This document shows, piece by piece, positions 16,126 through 24,730 of a DNA stretch of 37,550 bases. This stretch comes from Paracoccaceae bacterium (lineage in GTDB: Bacteria; Pseudomonadota; Alphaproteobacteria; Rhodobacterales; Rhodobacteraceae), in the NCBI GenBank assembly GCA_030066175.1, contig JASJCC010000008.1, positions 1-37,550 on the forward strand, given 5' to 3'. Numbering within the stretch: the first letter of the stretch is position 1; every line of letters starts with the position of its first letter. Below the pieces are notes generated by a model. That model was given only the letters and a program-made list of their open reading frames with translations, was not told the origin of the DNA and searched no databases. Made by a program: the position numbers and the translations under genes.

Positions 16126-16240
16126 TGTGGCTCTCCGGTCTGGACCTGTGAAAGGTGACAGGCGGGGCGCCCCCTGTCCATTGCCGCTTTGGTCGCCCCG
16201 CCGGTTGCACAGGCGGCTTTGCCATGGCAGAGCAGCAGAC

Positions 16241-17182
16241 ATGACCACGACGCTTCACACCCTCTCCGGCGCGCCAATCGGCGGTTTTGCCTTTGGCTGC
16301 ATGCAGTTCGGTGGCAAGGCCGATGCCGCCGCCTCTCGCACCATGTTCGAGGCCTGTCTCGAGGCCGGCATCGCGCATTTCGACACCGCCTTTGCCTACA
16401 CGGGCGGTACCGCGGAACGCCTGCTGGGCGGCTTTGCGAAGTCTGAGCGCGAGGCGTGTTTCATCGCCACCAAAGCCGGCTACACCGGCGGCGCCGGGCG
16501 CGCGAACATCCTGGCGCAGTTTGACCAGAGCCGCGCGCGTCTCGGCATGGACATGGTCGATCTGCTCTACATCCACCGCTGGGATGGCGACACGGCGCTG
16601 GAGGAAACCTTTGAGACCTTGGCCGAGCTGCAGCAAAACGGCCTGACCCGCTATATTGGCGTGTCGAATTTCGCCGCGTGGCAGGTGATGAAAGCGCAAA
16701 CGGTCGCCACCCGCCTCGGTACCCGGATCAACGTGATCCAACCGATGTATAACCTGGTGAAACGCCAAGCCGAGGTCGAATTGCTGCCGATGTGCCAGAG
16801 TGAGGGCATCCTGCCCGTGCCGTATTCGCCGCTTGGCGGCGGGCTTTTGACCGGGAAATATGGCGCGGGCGGCGCAGGGCGGATCAGCGAGGATAACCGC
16901 TACGCCACGCGCTATGGCGAGGCGTTTATGCACACGGCGGCCAAGGGCTTGTCAGCGCTCGCCGCCGAGCTTGGCACCGACCCGGCCACGCTCGCCGTCG
17001 CTTGGGTTGCGGCACACCCTTCGACACCGGTGCCGATCCTGTCGGCGAGCGCACCGGATCAGCTGGCGTCGTCGCTGGCCGGGATGCAATATCAGATGAC
17101 ACCAGAACTATACGCGCGGATCTCGGCCCTCAGCCCGACCCCTCCGCCCGCCACCGACCGGTTGGAAGAGGCCTCCGCCTAA
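16241..17182 (+). CDS. Aldo/keto reductase
   Basis: A cytoplasmic NADPH-dependent oxidoreductase with a TIM-barrel fold, 313 residues. The catalytic tetrad is visible: D48 and Y53 in HFDTAFAY, K78 in FIATKAGY, and H112 in LLYIHRWD. The C-terminal cofactor region includes PYSPLGGGLLTGKYG and PILSASAPDQL. The substrate cannot be inferred. It is divergent from the vWA gene, and its stop overlaps the stop of the convergent nitroreductase by 4 bases, so the two genes share no transcript. Confidence 0.92.
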   Translation: MTTTLHTLSGAPIGGFAFGCMQFGGKADAAASRTMFEACLEAGIAHFDTAFAYTGGTAERLLGGFAKSEREACFIATKAGYTGGAGRANILAQFDQSRARLGMDMVDLLYIHRWDGDTALEETFETLAELQQNGLTRYIGVSNFAAWQVMKAQTVATRLGTRINVIQPMYNLVKRQAEVELLPMCQSEGILPVPYSPLGGGLLTGKYGAGGAGRISEDNRYATRYGEAFMHTAAKGLSALAAELGTDPATLAVAWVAAHPSTPVPILSASAPDQLASSLAGMQYQMTPELYARISALSPTPPPATDRLEEASA

Positions 17183-17850
17183 CGCCAGTCCACAACCTCG
17201 GCAGGCGCGGCCCGTTCGGTGCGAAAGCGGTTGGCTGGGTGTTCGGGATCGGGCAGACCACAGGCGATACCACAGAGCACATCCCGGTCCTCGGCAATCC
17301 CGAACCAGTCGCGCAGAAATGGCGCGTAACCGGCGACCGAGGCCATGGCGATCCCACCCAACGCGCGCGCCTGCAACCCCAGCAGCACCGCCGTCACAAA
17401 CGCTCCGCAGTCGAGCACGCCGTACGGCCCAAGCGCTTTCGGGGTGGTGACCAGCAGAAAATGCGGCGCGCCGAAAAAGCGGAAGTTCTCCATCATCTGT
17501 TTGGCTGAACCGGCGCGGTCGCCCTTCTCCACCCCCACCGCTTCATAGAGCTGCCAGCCGCAGGTCCTCCGCCGGTCGCGATACTCATTCTCATAGGCTG
17601 TGGGGAACGGGATGTCGCTTTGTGCAGCCCCCTTGGTGGCGTGATCATAGAGCGCCGCGCGCAGGCGGTCGGTCTCCTCCCGACCACAGGCGGTCACCTG
17701 CCAGGGCTGCGAGTTGCACCAGGACGGCACGTGCTGCGCGTCGCTCAGCGCCGCGTCGATCAACGTTTGGTCAACCGGGTCGGGCAGGAACCCACGACAG
17801 GAATAGCGCGCGCGCAGAAGCTGGGCAAAAGCATCGGTCTGATCGGTCAT
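17179..17850 (-). CDS. Nitroreductase-family FMN flavoprotein
   Basis: A predicted FMN-dependent, NAD(P)H-using oxidoreductase, 223 residues. The N-terminal FMN-binding arginines are in LRARYSCRGF and the PSWCNSQPWQV segment is typical of the family. A second flavin region is LGLQARALGGIAMASVAGY, and the closing GLPDPEHPANRFRTER is common in the nitrobenzoate-reductase-like subgroup. Its ATG overlaps the stop of the upstream CaiB-like gene as ATGA, so the two are translationally coupled and may act in the same catabolic step series. The natural substrate is unknown. Confidence 0.9.
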   Translation of the reverse strand: MTDQTDAFAQLLRARYSCRGFLPDPVDQTLIDAALSDAQHVPSWCNSQPWQVTACGREETDRLRAALYDHATKGAAQSDIPFPTAYENEYRDRRRTCGWQLYEAVGVEKGDRAGSAKQMMENFRFFGAPHFLLVTTPKALGPYGVLDCGAFVTAVLLGLQARALGGIAMASVAGYAPFLRDWFGIAEDRDVLCGIACGLPDPEHPANRFRTERAAPAEVVDWR

Positions 17851-18935
17851 AGCAAGCCTTTGGTCTTGAGATCGGCAAGTATGTCGGCTGTGTCCGCGCC
17901 CCTCAGGGGGCTGGCACGGGGGGCGTTGGCTGGCACCCGGTCAAAGCGCGGCGCGGCGACGGGCTGGCCCTCGTGCCAGATCCCCCGCGCGGTGATATGC
18001 GGATCACGCATCGCTTCTTTCGGCGACAGAACCGGCGCGACACAGGCGTCCGAGTCGGCAAACACCGCCTCCCAATGCGCCCGCGGCTGCGTGGCAAAGA
18101 TCTGAGCCAACCGCGCGGTCAGCTCGGGCCAAAGCGCTGCGTCGAATTGCTGTTGAAAAGCCGGATCGTCCGCCAGCCCCATCCGCTCCAGAAACAGCGC
18201 GTAGAATTTCGGCTCAAGGCATTGCACCGCGATATGCCCGCCGCAGGCACAGGCATAACAGCGCGACCAGTGCGGCCCGTCCAGTAGGGATGCACCACGT
18301 GAGTCGGTCGAAAACTGCCCGCCCATTGACAGCAGCAACGCCATCATGTGGCTGGCCCCATCGACAATCGCCGCGTCCACCACCGTCCCCTGCCCCGTCG
18401 CACGCGCCAGCAACAACCCCGACAGCATCCCTACCGCCAGGTATAGCGCCCCGGCGCCGATATCACCCAGCATCGTCGGCGGCACACCCGGGACAGCCCC
18501 GGGCAGGCCGCTGTAAAACAAAGCCCCGCTGAGCCCCAGGTAATTCAGATCGTGCCCCGCCTGCTCCGCCCGCGGCCCGGTCTGTCCCCAGCCGGTCATC
18601 CTTCCGTAGACCAGCGCCGGGTTCAGACCCAGCGCCTCGTCCGGCCCCAGACCTAAGCGCTCCATCACACCCGGGCGCATGCCCTCGGTCAGGCCATCGG
18701 CGCTCTGGATCAGCGCCCGGGCCACGGCCAGCCCCTCAGCCGATTTCAGATCCACCGTGATCGATTTCTTACCCCGATCCAGCAGGTAGCGATCCTCTTT
18801 GCCGGGCGTCTCTGGCGCGCCGGGGCGGTGCAGCACGATCACCTCGGCCCCCAGATCGGCCAGCAGCATGCCGGCAAACGGCGCCGGGCCAAGCGCCTCG
18901 AATTCGATGATGCGGAGACCGGTCAGCGGAGCCAT
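17847..18935 (-). CDS. CaiB/BaiF family CoA enzyme, alpha-methylacyl-CoA racemase-like
   Basis: A family III CoA-transferase/racemase protein of 362 residues. It opens with GLRIIEFEALGPAPFAGMLLADLGAEVI, the CoA-binding start of the family. GRMTGWGQTGP, GHDLNYLGLSGAL (aspartate near residue 129) and QCLEPKFY (a glutamate) match the His/Asp/Glu region of alpha-methylacyl-CoA racemases. It therefore more likely epimerises 2-methylacyl-CoA than transfers CoA. The ATG at 18935 starts the conserved domain; the frame continues upstream without similarity. It is divergent from the helicase gene, and the nitroreductase follows with a 4-base overlap. Confidence 0.9.
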   Translation of the reverse strand: MAPLTGLRIIEFEALGPAPFAGMLLADLGAEVIVLHRPGAPETPGKEDRYLLDRGKKSITVDLKSAEGLAVARALIQSADGLTEGMRPGVMERLGLGPDEALGLNPALVYGRMTGWGQTGPRAEQAGHDLNYLGLSGALFYSGLPGAVPGVPPTMLGDIGAGALYLAVGMLSGLLLARATGQGTVVDAAIVDGASHMMALLLSMGGQFSTDSRGASLLDGPHWSRCYACACGGHIAVQCLEPKFYALFLERMGLADDPAFQQQFDAALWPELTARLAQIFATQPRAHWEAVFADSDACVAPVLSPKEAMRDPHITARGIWHEGQPVAAPRFDRVPANAPRASPLRGADTADILADLKTKGLL

Positions 18936-18982
18936 GCCGCCATCTGAACCCGCCCCACGCAGAGGTGCAATCGCAAATCCGC

Positions 18983-19004
18983 GGGGGCTGTGTTTTTCGC
19001 CCCC
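18983..19004 (+). other. Hairpin in the divergent region upstream of the helicase gene
   Basis: GGGGGC (18983-18988) and GCCCCC (18999-19004) can pair around a T-rich 10-base loop. It ends 18 bases before the helicase ATG, in the short gap shared with the racemase-like gene. It could be a 5'-leader structure or an operator; neither is proven. Confidence 0.3.
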
Positions 19005-19022
19005 ACGCGATAAGTGACGACC

Positions 19023-21464
19023 ATGAGCACGCTTCACCCGTCCTTGCAGGGTTTCTTTGACGCCCGCGGTTGGCAGATCCACCCGCATCAGCGCGACATG
19101 CTGGAGCGCGCGGGCGATCCCGCGCTTTTACTGATCGCGCCCACAGGGGGCGGCAAGACACTGGCCGGGTTCCTGCCGACGCTGACCGAACTGGCCGAGG
19201 CGCCGCATGACGGGTTGCACACGCTCTATGTCAGCCCGTTGAAGGCGCTGGCGGCGGACATCAAACGCAACCTGCGCACGCCGATTGACGAGGCCGGGCT
19301 GCCCATTCGCGTCGAGGATCGCACCGGCGACACGCCGGCCAGCCGCAAGAAACGCCAGCGCGCCGACCCTCCGCATATCCTGCTGACAACGCCCGAGTCG
19401 CTGGCGCTCTTGACCAGCTACGAAGACGCGCCGCGCATGTTTGCCGGGCTGCAGCGCATCGTGGTGGATGAAATCCACGCGCTTGCCGAATCCAAACGCG
19501 GTGACCAACTGATGCTGGCGCTCGCCCGGCTGCAAAGCCTCTGCCCCGATCTGCGGCGCGTGGGCCTCTCTGCCACGGTCGAAGACCCCGCCGCCATCGC
19601 CCGCCTGCTGGCGCGCCACCCTGACCCCTGCGAGATCCTGCGCGCCGATCCCGGCCCCGACCCCGACATCCAGATGCTGGTCACCGATGAGGCCCCACCC
19701 TGGTCCGGCGGCGGTGCCAAATACGCCATCCCGGCGGTTCTGGAACAGGTCCGCAGACACAACACAACGCTGATCTTTCACAACACACGCGCCCAGGCCG
19801 AGCTGTTCTTTCACAACCTGTGGCTCGCCAACGAAGACGCGCTGCCGATCGGCATCCACCACGGGTCACTCGACCGCAAGCAACGCGAAAAGGTTGAGGC
19901 GGCGATGGTCGCCGGGCAGCTGCGCGCCATCGTCTGCACCGGCAGCCTCGATCTGGGCATCGACTGGGGCGATGTCGATCTGGTGATCCAGGTGGGTGCG
20001 CCGAAAAACGTCAAACGCCTGGTGCAGCGCATTGGCCGGGCGAACCACCGCTACAACGCGCCCTCCAAGGCCCTGCTGGTGCCTGCCAACCGCTTCGAGG
20101 TGGTGGAATGCGTCGCCGCCTTGGACGCCGTGCGCGCGCATGACTTGGACGGAGACCCGCGCGGCCCGGGCCCCCGCGACGTGCTCTGCCAGCACATCCT
20201 GATCGCCGCCTGTGCGGGGCCATTCGACGCCGATGATCTCTATGCCGAGATGACCAGCGTCGGCGCCTATGCGCACCTGACCCGCGCCGCCTTTGACGCC
20301 TGTTTGGATTTCTGCGCCACCGGCGGCTACGCCCTACGCGCCTATGACCAATGGAAACGCCTGCTGCAACGCCCCGACGGCCAATGGCAACTGCGCGACC
20401 CGCGCAGCGCTGCCCGCATCCGCCAGAATATCGGCACGATCCAGGACACAGACACGCTCAAGGTGCGCTGGCGCGGCCGCGGCGGTGCGCCTCTGGGCGA
20501 GGTCGAGGAAGGCTTTGCCGCCTCGCTGACCAAGGGCGACACCTTTCTGATCGGCGGGCAGATCGTTCGCTATGAGGGGCTGCGCGAGATGGTCGTCGAA
20601 GTGACCCGCGATCCGGGCCGCAAACCCAAGATCGCCACCTTCATGGGCACCAAATTCGCCACCTCCACCCAGCTTTCGGCCCGCATCGTAGAGATGTTCC
20701 AACAGGACGCATGGCCCGATCTGCCCGCCCACACCGCCGATTGGCTCGCCCTGCAGCGGGAACTCAGCCGACTGCCCGAACCCGGGCGTCTACTGGTCGA
20801 AAGCTTTCCGCATGATGGGCGCGAACAGATGGTGGTCTACGGCTTTGCAGGGCGCAACGCGCAGCAGACGCTGGGGCTCTTGCTGACCAAGCGGATGGAG
20901 GAGATGGGCCTCGCCCCGATGGGCTTTGTGTCGACCGACTACGCGACGCTGATCTGGGGGCTGGACGCGGTCACCGATCCGGCGCCTTTGTTCGACATCG
21001 CGGCCCTGGAGGCGGGGCTGGAGACCTGGCTTGCCGGCAACGCGGTGATGAAGCGCACATTTCGCGCCTCTGCCACGATCGCCGGGCTGATCGAGCGCAA
21101 TATCGGCGCCCAGCGCAAGACCGGACGGCAGGCGACGATGTCGTCCGACATCCTCTACGACACGCTTTTGAAATACGACCCCGACCACCTGCTGATGCAG
21201 ATCACCCGCGAAGAGGCGATGCGCGGCCTGGTGGATTTCGCCCGCATCCGCGAGATGGCCAACCGCGTCGAAGACCGCATCGACCACATCCGCCTGTCAC
21301 GCGTCACCCCGCTGGCGGCCCCCCTTTTCCTCGAACCCGGCCGCGTCCCCGTCAACGGCCTCGCCGACGAACGCCTGCTGGAGGAAGAAGTCACCAAACT
21401 CCTGAACGAAAGCGGCCTCGCCCAAATAGACCCCCGCCCCCGCACCTGGCGCGTGCCCTACTGA
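19023..21464 (+). CDS. Ligase-associated DNA damage response DEXH-box helicase (Lhr-like)
   Basis: An ATP-dependent nucleic-acid helicase of the Lhr family, 813 residues. That length fits the ligase-associated subfamily rather than full-length Lhr of about 1500. Motif I is APTGGGKT (39-46), motif II DEIH (about 149-152), motif III SAT, and motif VI is QRIGRANHR in the second RecA domain. After them comes the Lhr-core winged-helix and beta-barrel region. In the ligase-associated system it works with PdeM, an exonuclease and an ATP-dependent DNA ligase. PdeM is 2.5 kb downstream; the ligase and exonuclease are not in the window. A GTG at 19014 is an alternative start. Its last 7 bases overlap the opposite-strand STAND gene. 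Confidence 0.92.
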   Translation: MSTLHPSLQGFFDARGWQIHPHQRDMLERAGDPALLLIAPTGGGKTLAGFLPTLTELAEAPHDGLHTLYVSPLKALAADIKRNLRTPIDEAGLPIRVEDRTGDTPASRKKRQRADPPHILLTTPESLALLTSYEDAPRMFAGLQRIVVDEIHALAESKRGDQLMLALARLQSLCPDLRRVGLSATVEDPAAIARLLARHPDPCEILRADPGPDPDIQMLVTDEAPPWSGGGAKYAIPAVLEQVRRHNTTLIFHNTRAQAELFFHNLWLANEDALPIGIHHGSLDRKQREKVEAAMVAGQLRAIVCTGSLDLGIDWGDVDLVIQVGAPKNVKRLVQRIGRANHRYNAPSKALLVPANRFEVVECVAALDAVRAHDLDGDPRGPGPRDVLCQHILIAACAGPFDADDLYAEMTSVGAYAHLTRAAFDACLDFCATGGYALRAYDQWKRLLQRPDGQWQLRDPRSAARIRQNIGTIQDTDTLKVRWRGRGGAPLGEVEEGFAASLTKGDTFLIGGQIVRYEGLREMVVEVTRDPGRKPKIATFMGTKFATSTQLSARIVEMFQQDAWPDLPAHTADWLALQRELSRLPEPGRLLVESFPHDGREQMVVYGFAGRNAQQTLGLLLTKRMEEMGLAPMGFVSTDYATLIWGLDAVTDPAPLFDIAALEAGLETWLAGNAVMKRTFRASATIAGLIERNIGAQRKTGRQATMSSDILYDTLLKYDPDHLLMQITREEAMRGLVDFARIREMANRVEDRIDHIRLSRVTPLAAPLFLEPGRVPVNGLADERLLEEEVTKLLNESGLAQIDPRPRTWRVPY

Positions 21465-23914
21465 GCGTCCTGCGCTTCCAACGTGGCAAGCGCCGTTTGC
21501 AGGGTTTCCACGAACGCCGCCCCCGGATCGGGGTCAAGCATCAGGGCGTACAGCGCCTCGCGGACCTCCTGTTGCACCCAGGTCCACGCCTCATGCGGTG
21601 CGCCATCGCGTTCCAGTGCCGCGGCCTTGACATCTGCGACGGCGACCAAGGCGCGCCACTTCGCCTCCCCATCCTCGCCTTCGATCCCGTAACGCGTGCA
21701 AAGCGTGTGCAGGCGAGCCGCGCCCCACTCCCGATGCGCCTGGCGGACTGCCGCGGCCTCGGCCACCAACGCCTGCAGCGCGGCGTCGAGCGCCTCGCCT
21801 GCCGCCTGAGCCATGTCAAGATAGGCCCGGAGGAAGCGCAGCGCCCTGCCATGCCCCGGCCCCAGCAGATCAAGGCACGTCGCCGCCGCTTGCCGCATCA
21901 GCAGCAGGGCTGCGTCCCGCGCCCCATCCCGCCGCAGGCGTAGCGCGCTGTTGTTCCGGTCCACCGCCACATTTGGATGGCGCGGCCCAAGGCTTTGCAG
22001 TGCAGCGTCCAGCGCCGCCTGTTTGTACGTCGCCTCCCGCGCCCACAGCGGCGCAGCCTCTGCCACAGGTACGGTTGCGGCCCATTCGCCACATACGGCC
22101 CCAAGATTGCGGTCTTGACGGATCGTACTAGGGTGTTCGGGGCGTAGCTCCTTCGCAAAGATCTCCCGCGCTTGCACATGCAGCGCCTCCGCCTCTGCAA
22201 ACGCTTGGCGATCGCGATGCACACCCGCAATGTTGTTGAGCGTTGCGGCATAAGACGGGTGGCGCGGGCCGATTTCCGGCAGTTTCGCCTGAATATCGCG
22301 GGCACGGATATAGCTTTCCAGTGCTGCCGCCGGATCACCCAGCGCCTTTTGAAAGCCGCCCAGATTGTTCAGACTGGCGGCGAGCTCCGCGCTGTCCGGC
22401 GCCAGCGCCTCGTTAATTTCTACCGAGCTTCGGGCAAAGTCCAGATCGCCCTTCTGCACCCCACGGTGCAGCGCATAGCCGCCGATCTGGTGCAACAGCC
22501 GTGCCGCCGCGGCATCCGCCGCCCCTGCCGCCAGCAAGGCGCGGGCCTGCGGCAGCAGGCGGCGATAGGTTTCCCAATTGCTGGGGCTGCTGGCACCATA
22601 AGGCGCCTTGGCATTCACGATCCGCGCCGCCGCGCCCGACCACTGCGCGGCATCGTCGCCCAGCGCGACGCGCCAGAACTCTGCCACCAGCCGGTGCAGC
22701 CGCCAGACCGGCGCGCCCTCGGCCATCTCTTCCGCAACAAGCGACACCTTTCGCAAGCCATCCATCGCCCGCCGCACCCAGCCGTCACCCGCCACCTGCG
22801 TCAGCACATGCGGCAACGCCTGGCCGTCAAACGGGTTGGTGATCTCTTCCGTCACCCCTTCCTCGACCACCTCGGGCCACAGATCGTCGGGGTTCAGAAA
22901 ACACAGGATCGACAGCAGCGCCCGTGGCGCGTCGGCCAGCCCGTCGGTCGTCAGCGCCAGCGCAGCGGCGATGTCGAAGGTTTCCGGGCGGTCGGGGTCG
23001 TAATAGGCGCAGCCTGACCAGTGCAGTTCGGTCATGTCCGTCTTGCTGGCATCAAAGCCCGCCAGATACTCCGCCACGGTGGTCGAGGGGTTTTCGGCGA
23101 GGTACCCCGCCGCCGCGGTCAGCGCCAGCGGCCAGTGGCCCAGCCGTTCTGCCACCTCTGCCAACTCATTTCGGTCGCGCTGCGGCAGCGATTCACGCAG
23201 CAGTTCCAGCGATTCCGCCGGCGTCATGCGCCCCAGATCAAGCCGGAAATGGTCAGGCCAGGATGTCGCCCGCGAGGTGTAGATCAGCGTGACATTGTCG
23301 GCCTCGGCCGGGCTGTAGGCCTGCGCCAGCGCCGGGTCGTCGGCATTGTCGTAGATCAGCAGCCAGGGCTGGCCGCTTTGCACCACGGCGTTCAGCGCCG
23401 ACTTGGCCGCGGTGGCGCGGTCGCTGTTTTTGGCGCTCGGCGTATCCAAGGTTTCGGCCAAGGCGATCAGCTCGTTCTGCAGCGTGTCGATGTTCGCCGC
23501 CGGCAGCACCCAGACCCCGGCAAAGCGATGCCGGGCCGCCCGCGCCGCCGCAATCGCCAGCGTCGTCTTGCCAATCCCACCCATCCCGGCCACGGCGGCC
23601 TGCACGACGGTGCCCTCGGCACGCGCGATGCTCGCCATCAGGTCGTCGTTTTCTTTCCGTTTCACAAAATGCTGCGGAGCGGGTTGCGACGCAAGGTTCG
23701 AGACCTCGGGCCAGTCAGGGTTTTCGGGCAGCAAATCCTTGGCGTGGTTAGCCGCTGCGCGTGCGCGCGATAGCACGAAAAACAAAATCAACGCCAATGG
23801 CGGCAGGCCGAACCAGCCCAATATATCCCAGGGCTCCAAACCCAAAAAACAGGTTTTTCCTTTGAATATCAGATCCCCAGCTTCGTTGAGAAGGCACTCG
23901 GGCAGAAAATTCAT
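21458..23914 (-). CDS. Membrane-anchored NB-ARC/TPR STAND-type NTPase
   Basis: A large signalling-type ATPase of 818 residues. Near the N-terminus (about 29-49) is one hydrophobic segment (ILGWFGLPPLALILFFVL) followed by basic residues, so the bulk should be cytoplasmic. The NB-ARC module has Walker A AGMGGIGKTT (about 109-118), Walker B LLIYD (about 185-189), an IYTSR sensor (about 211-215) and a GHWPLAL motif (about 259-265). A winged-helix-like stretch follows, and then TPR repeats from about 510 (SLNNLGGFQKALGDPAAALESY, TLNNIAGVHRDRQAFAEAEALH). There is no TIR, nuclease or protease domain. The first 200 bases are less GC-rich than the rest. ATG 23914 was chosen over GTG 23920 for GGAG spacing. 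A role in phage defence or stress sensing is inference. Confidence 0.85.
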   Translation of the reverse strand: MNFLPECLLNEAGDLIFKGKTCFLGLEPWDILGWFGLPPLALILFFVLSRARAAANHAKDLLPENPDWPEVSNLASQPAPQHFVKRKENDDLMASIARAEGTVVQAAVAGMGGIGKTTLAIAAARAARHRFAGVWVLPAANIDTLQNELIALAETLDTPSAKNSDRATAAKSALNAVVQSGQPWLLIYDNADDPALAQAYSPAEADNVTLIYTSRATSWPDHFRLDLGRMTPAESLELLRESLPQRDRNELAEVAERLGHWPLALTAAAGYLAENPSTTVAEYLAGFDASKTDMTELHWSGCAYYDPDRPETFDIAAALALTTDGLADAPRALLSILCFLNPDDLWPEVVEEGVTEEITNPFDGQALPHVLTQVAGDGWVRRAMDGLRKVSLVAEEMAEGAPVWRLHRLVAEFWRVALGDDAAQWSGAAARIVNAKAPYGASSPSNWETYRRLLPQARALLAAGAADAAAARLLHQIGGYALHRGVQKGDLDFARSSVEINEALAPDSAELAASLNNLGGFQKALGDPAAALESYIRARDIQAKLPEIGPRHPSYAATLNNIAGVHRDRQAFAEAEALHVQAREIFAKELRPEHPSTIRQDRNLGAVCGEWAATVPVAEAAPLWAREATYKQAALDAALQSLGPRHPNVAVDRNNSALRLRRDGARDAALLLMRQAAATCLDLLGPGHGRALRFLRAYLDMAQAAGEALDAALQALVAEAAAVRQAHREWGAARLHTLCTRYGIEGEDGEAKWRALVAVADVKAAALERDGAPHEAWTWVQQEVREALYALMLDPDPGAAFVETLQTALATLEAQDAQ

Positions 23915-24007
23915 CAACACGCACTCCGATCACGCAGAGGTAGAATACACGCGCGCCGCTAGCTGTCACCCCTTGCCGATGGGCGTATGGAGTGGCAAGA
24001 ACAAGGC

Positions 24008-24682
24008 ATGAACACGTATGCCTTTTCTTTTGCTGATGCCGCCTTGGTGGCGCTGCCTTCGGGGGCGTTGTATTGGCCGGAGGAGGGGCTGCTTGTTGTC
24101 TCTGATCTGCATTTGGGTAAGGCCGGGCGGATGGCGCAGGTGGGGGGGGCGCAGTTGCCGCCTTATGAGGCGCGGGAGACTTTGGCGCGGTTAGAGGCCG
24201 ATCTGGAGGCCACCCGGGCCAGCCGGGTGATCTGCCTCGGTGACAGCTTTGATCGGCCCGAGTTGGGGCATGCGCTGCCCGAGGATGATCTGCTCTGGAT
24301 CACGCGGTTGCAGGCCGGGCGCGATTGGATCTGGGTTGAGGGCAACCATGATCCCGGGCCGATGAACCTGGGGGGCACGCACAGGATTGAGGTGAAGATC
24401 GGGTCGCTGGTCTTTCGCCACATCGCGCAGCCTGACGCGACAGGCGAGGTCAGCGGGCATTATCACCCCAAGGCGAGGATCCCGGCGCGCGGGCGGCTGA
24501 TTTCGCGGCCCTGTTTTCTCTTTGACACAAACCGCCTGATCCTGCCGGCCTATGGCACCTATACCGGTGGGCTCTGCACCACATCAAACGTGCTGTCGGC
24601 GTTGATGGCACCCAATGCGCAGTCGATCCTGACAGGCAAGCGCGCCCTGGCCGTGCCGATGCCCCGCGCCCGGCCAGCCTAA
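24008..24682 (+). CDS. pdeM: Ligase-associated DNA damage response endonuclease PdeM
   Basis: A calcineurin-like metallophosphoesterase of 224 residues. All metal-binding motifs are present: SDLHLGK (D33, H35), CLGDSFD (D79), EGNHD (112-115) and SGHYH (H151, H153). The opening ALPSGALYWPEEGLLVVSDLHLGKAGRMA is characteristic of the PdeM family, which partners the ligase-associated helicase. A start at 23987 is possible but adds seven residues outside the conserved region. The helicase gene is upstream on the same strand but separated by the opposite-strand STAND gene, so PdeM must have its own promoter in the 93-base gap or read through antisense to that gene. Confidence 0.9.
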   Translation: MNTYAFSFADAALVALPSGALYWPEEGLLVVSDLHLGKAGRMAQVGGAQLPPYEARETLARLEADLEATRASRVICLGDSFDRPELGHALPEDDLLWITRLQAGRDWIWVEGNHDPGPMNLGGTHRIEVKIGSLVFRHIAQPDATGEVSGHYHPKARIPARGRLISRPCFLFDTNRLILPAYGTYTGGLCTTSNVLSALMAPNAQSILTGKRALAVPMPRARPA

Positions 24683-24730
24683 AGAGGCTCTGGCCTTGCA
24701 CAAACCGGCGGGCCATGGCCAAGTGCGGAC

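Noticed and set aside
21458-24010. Mobile element or prophage carrying the STAND gene
   Set aside because: No transposase, integrase, target-site repeats or tRNA were found at either side, so a mobile carrier cannot be supported.
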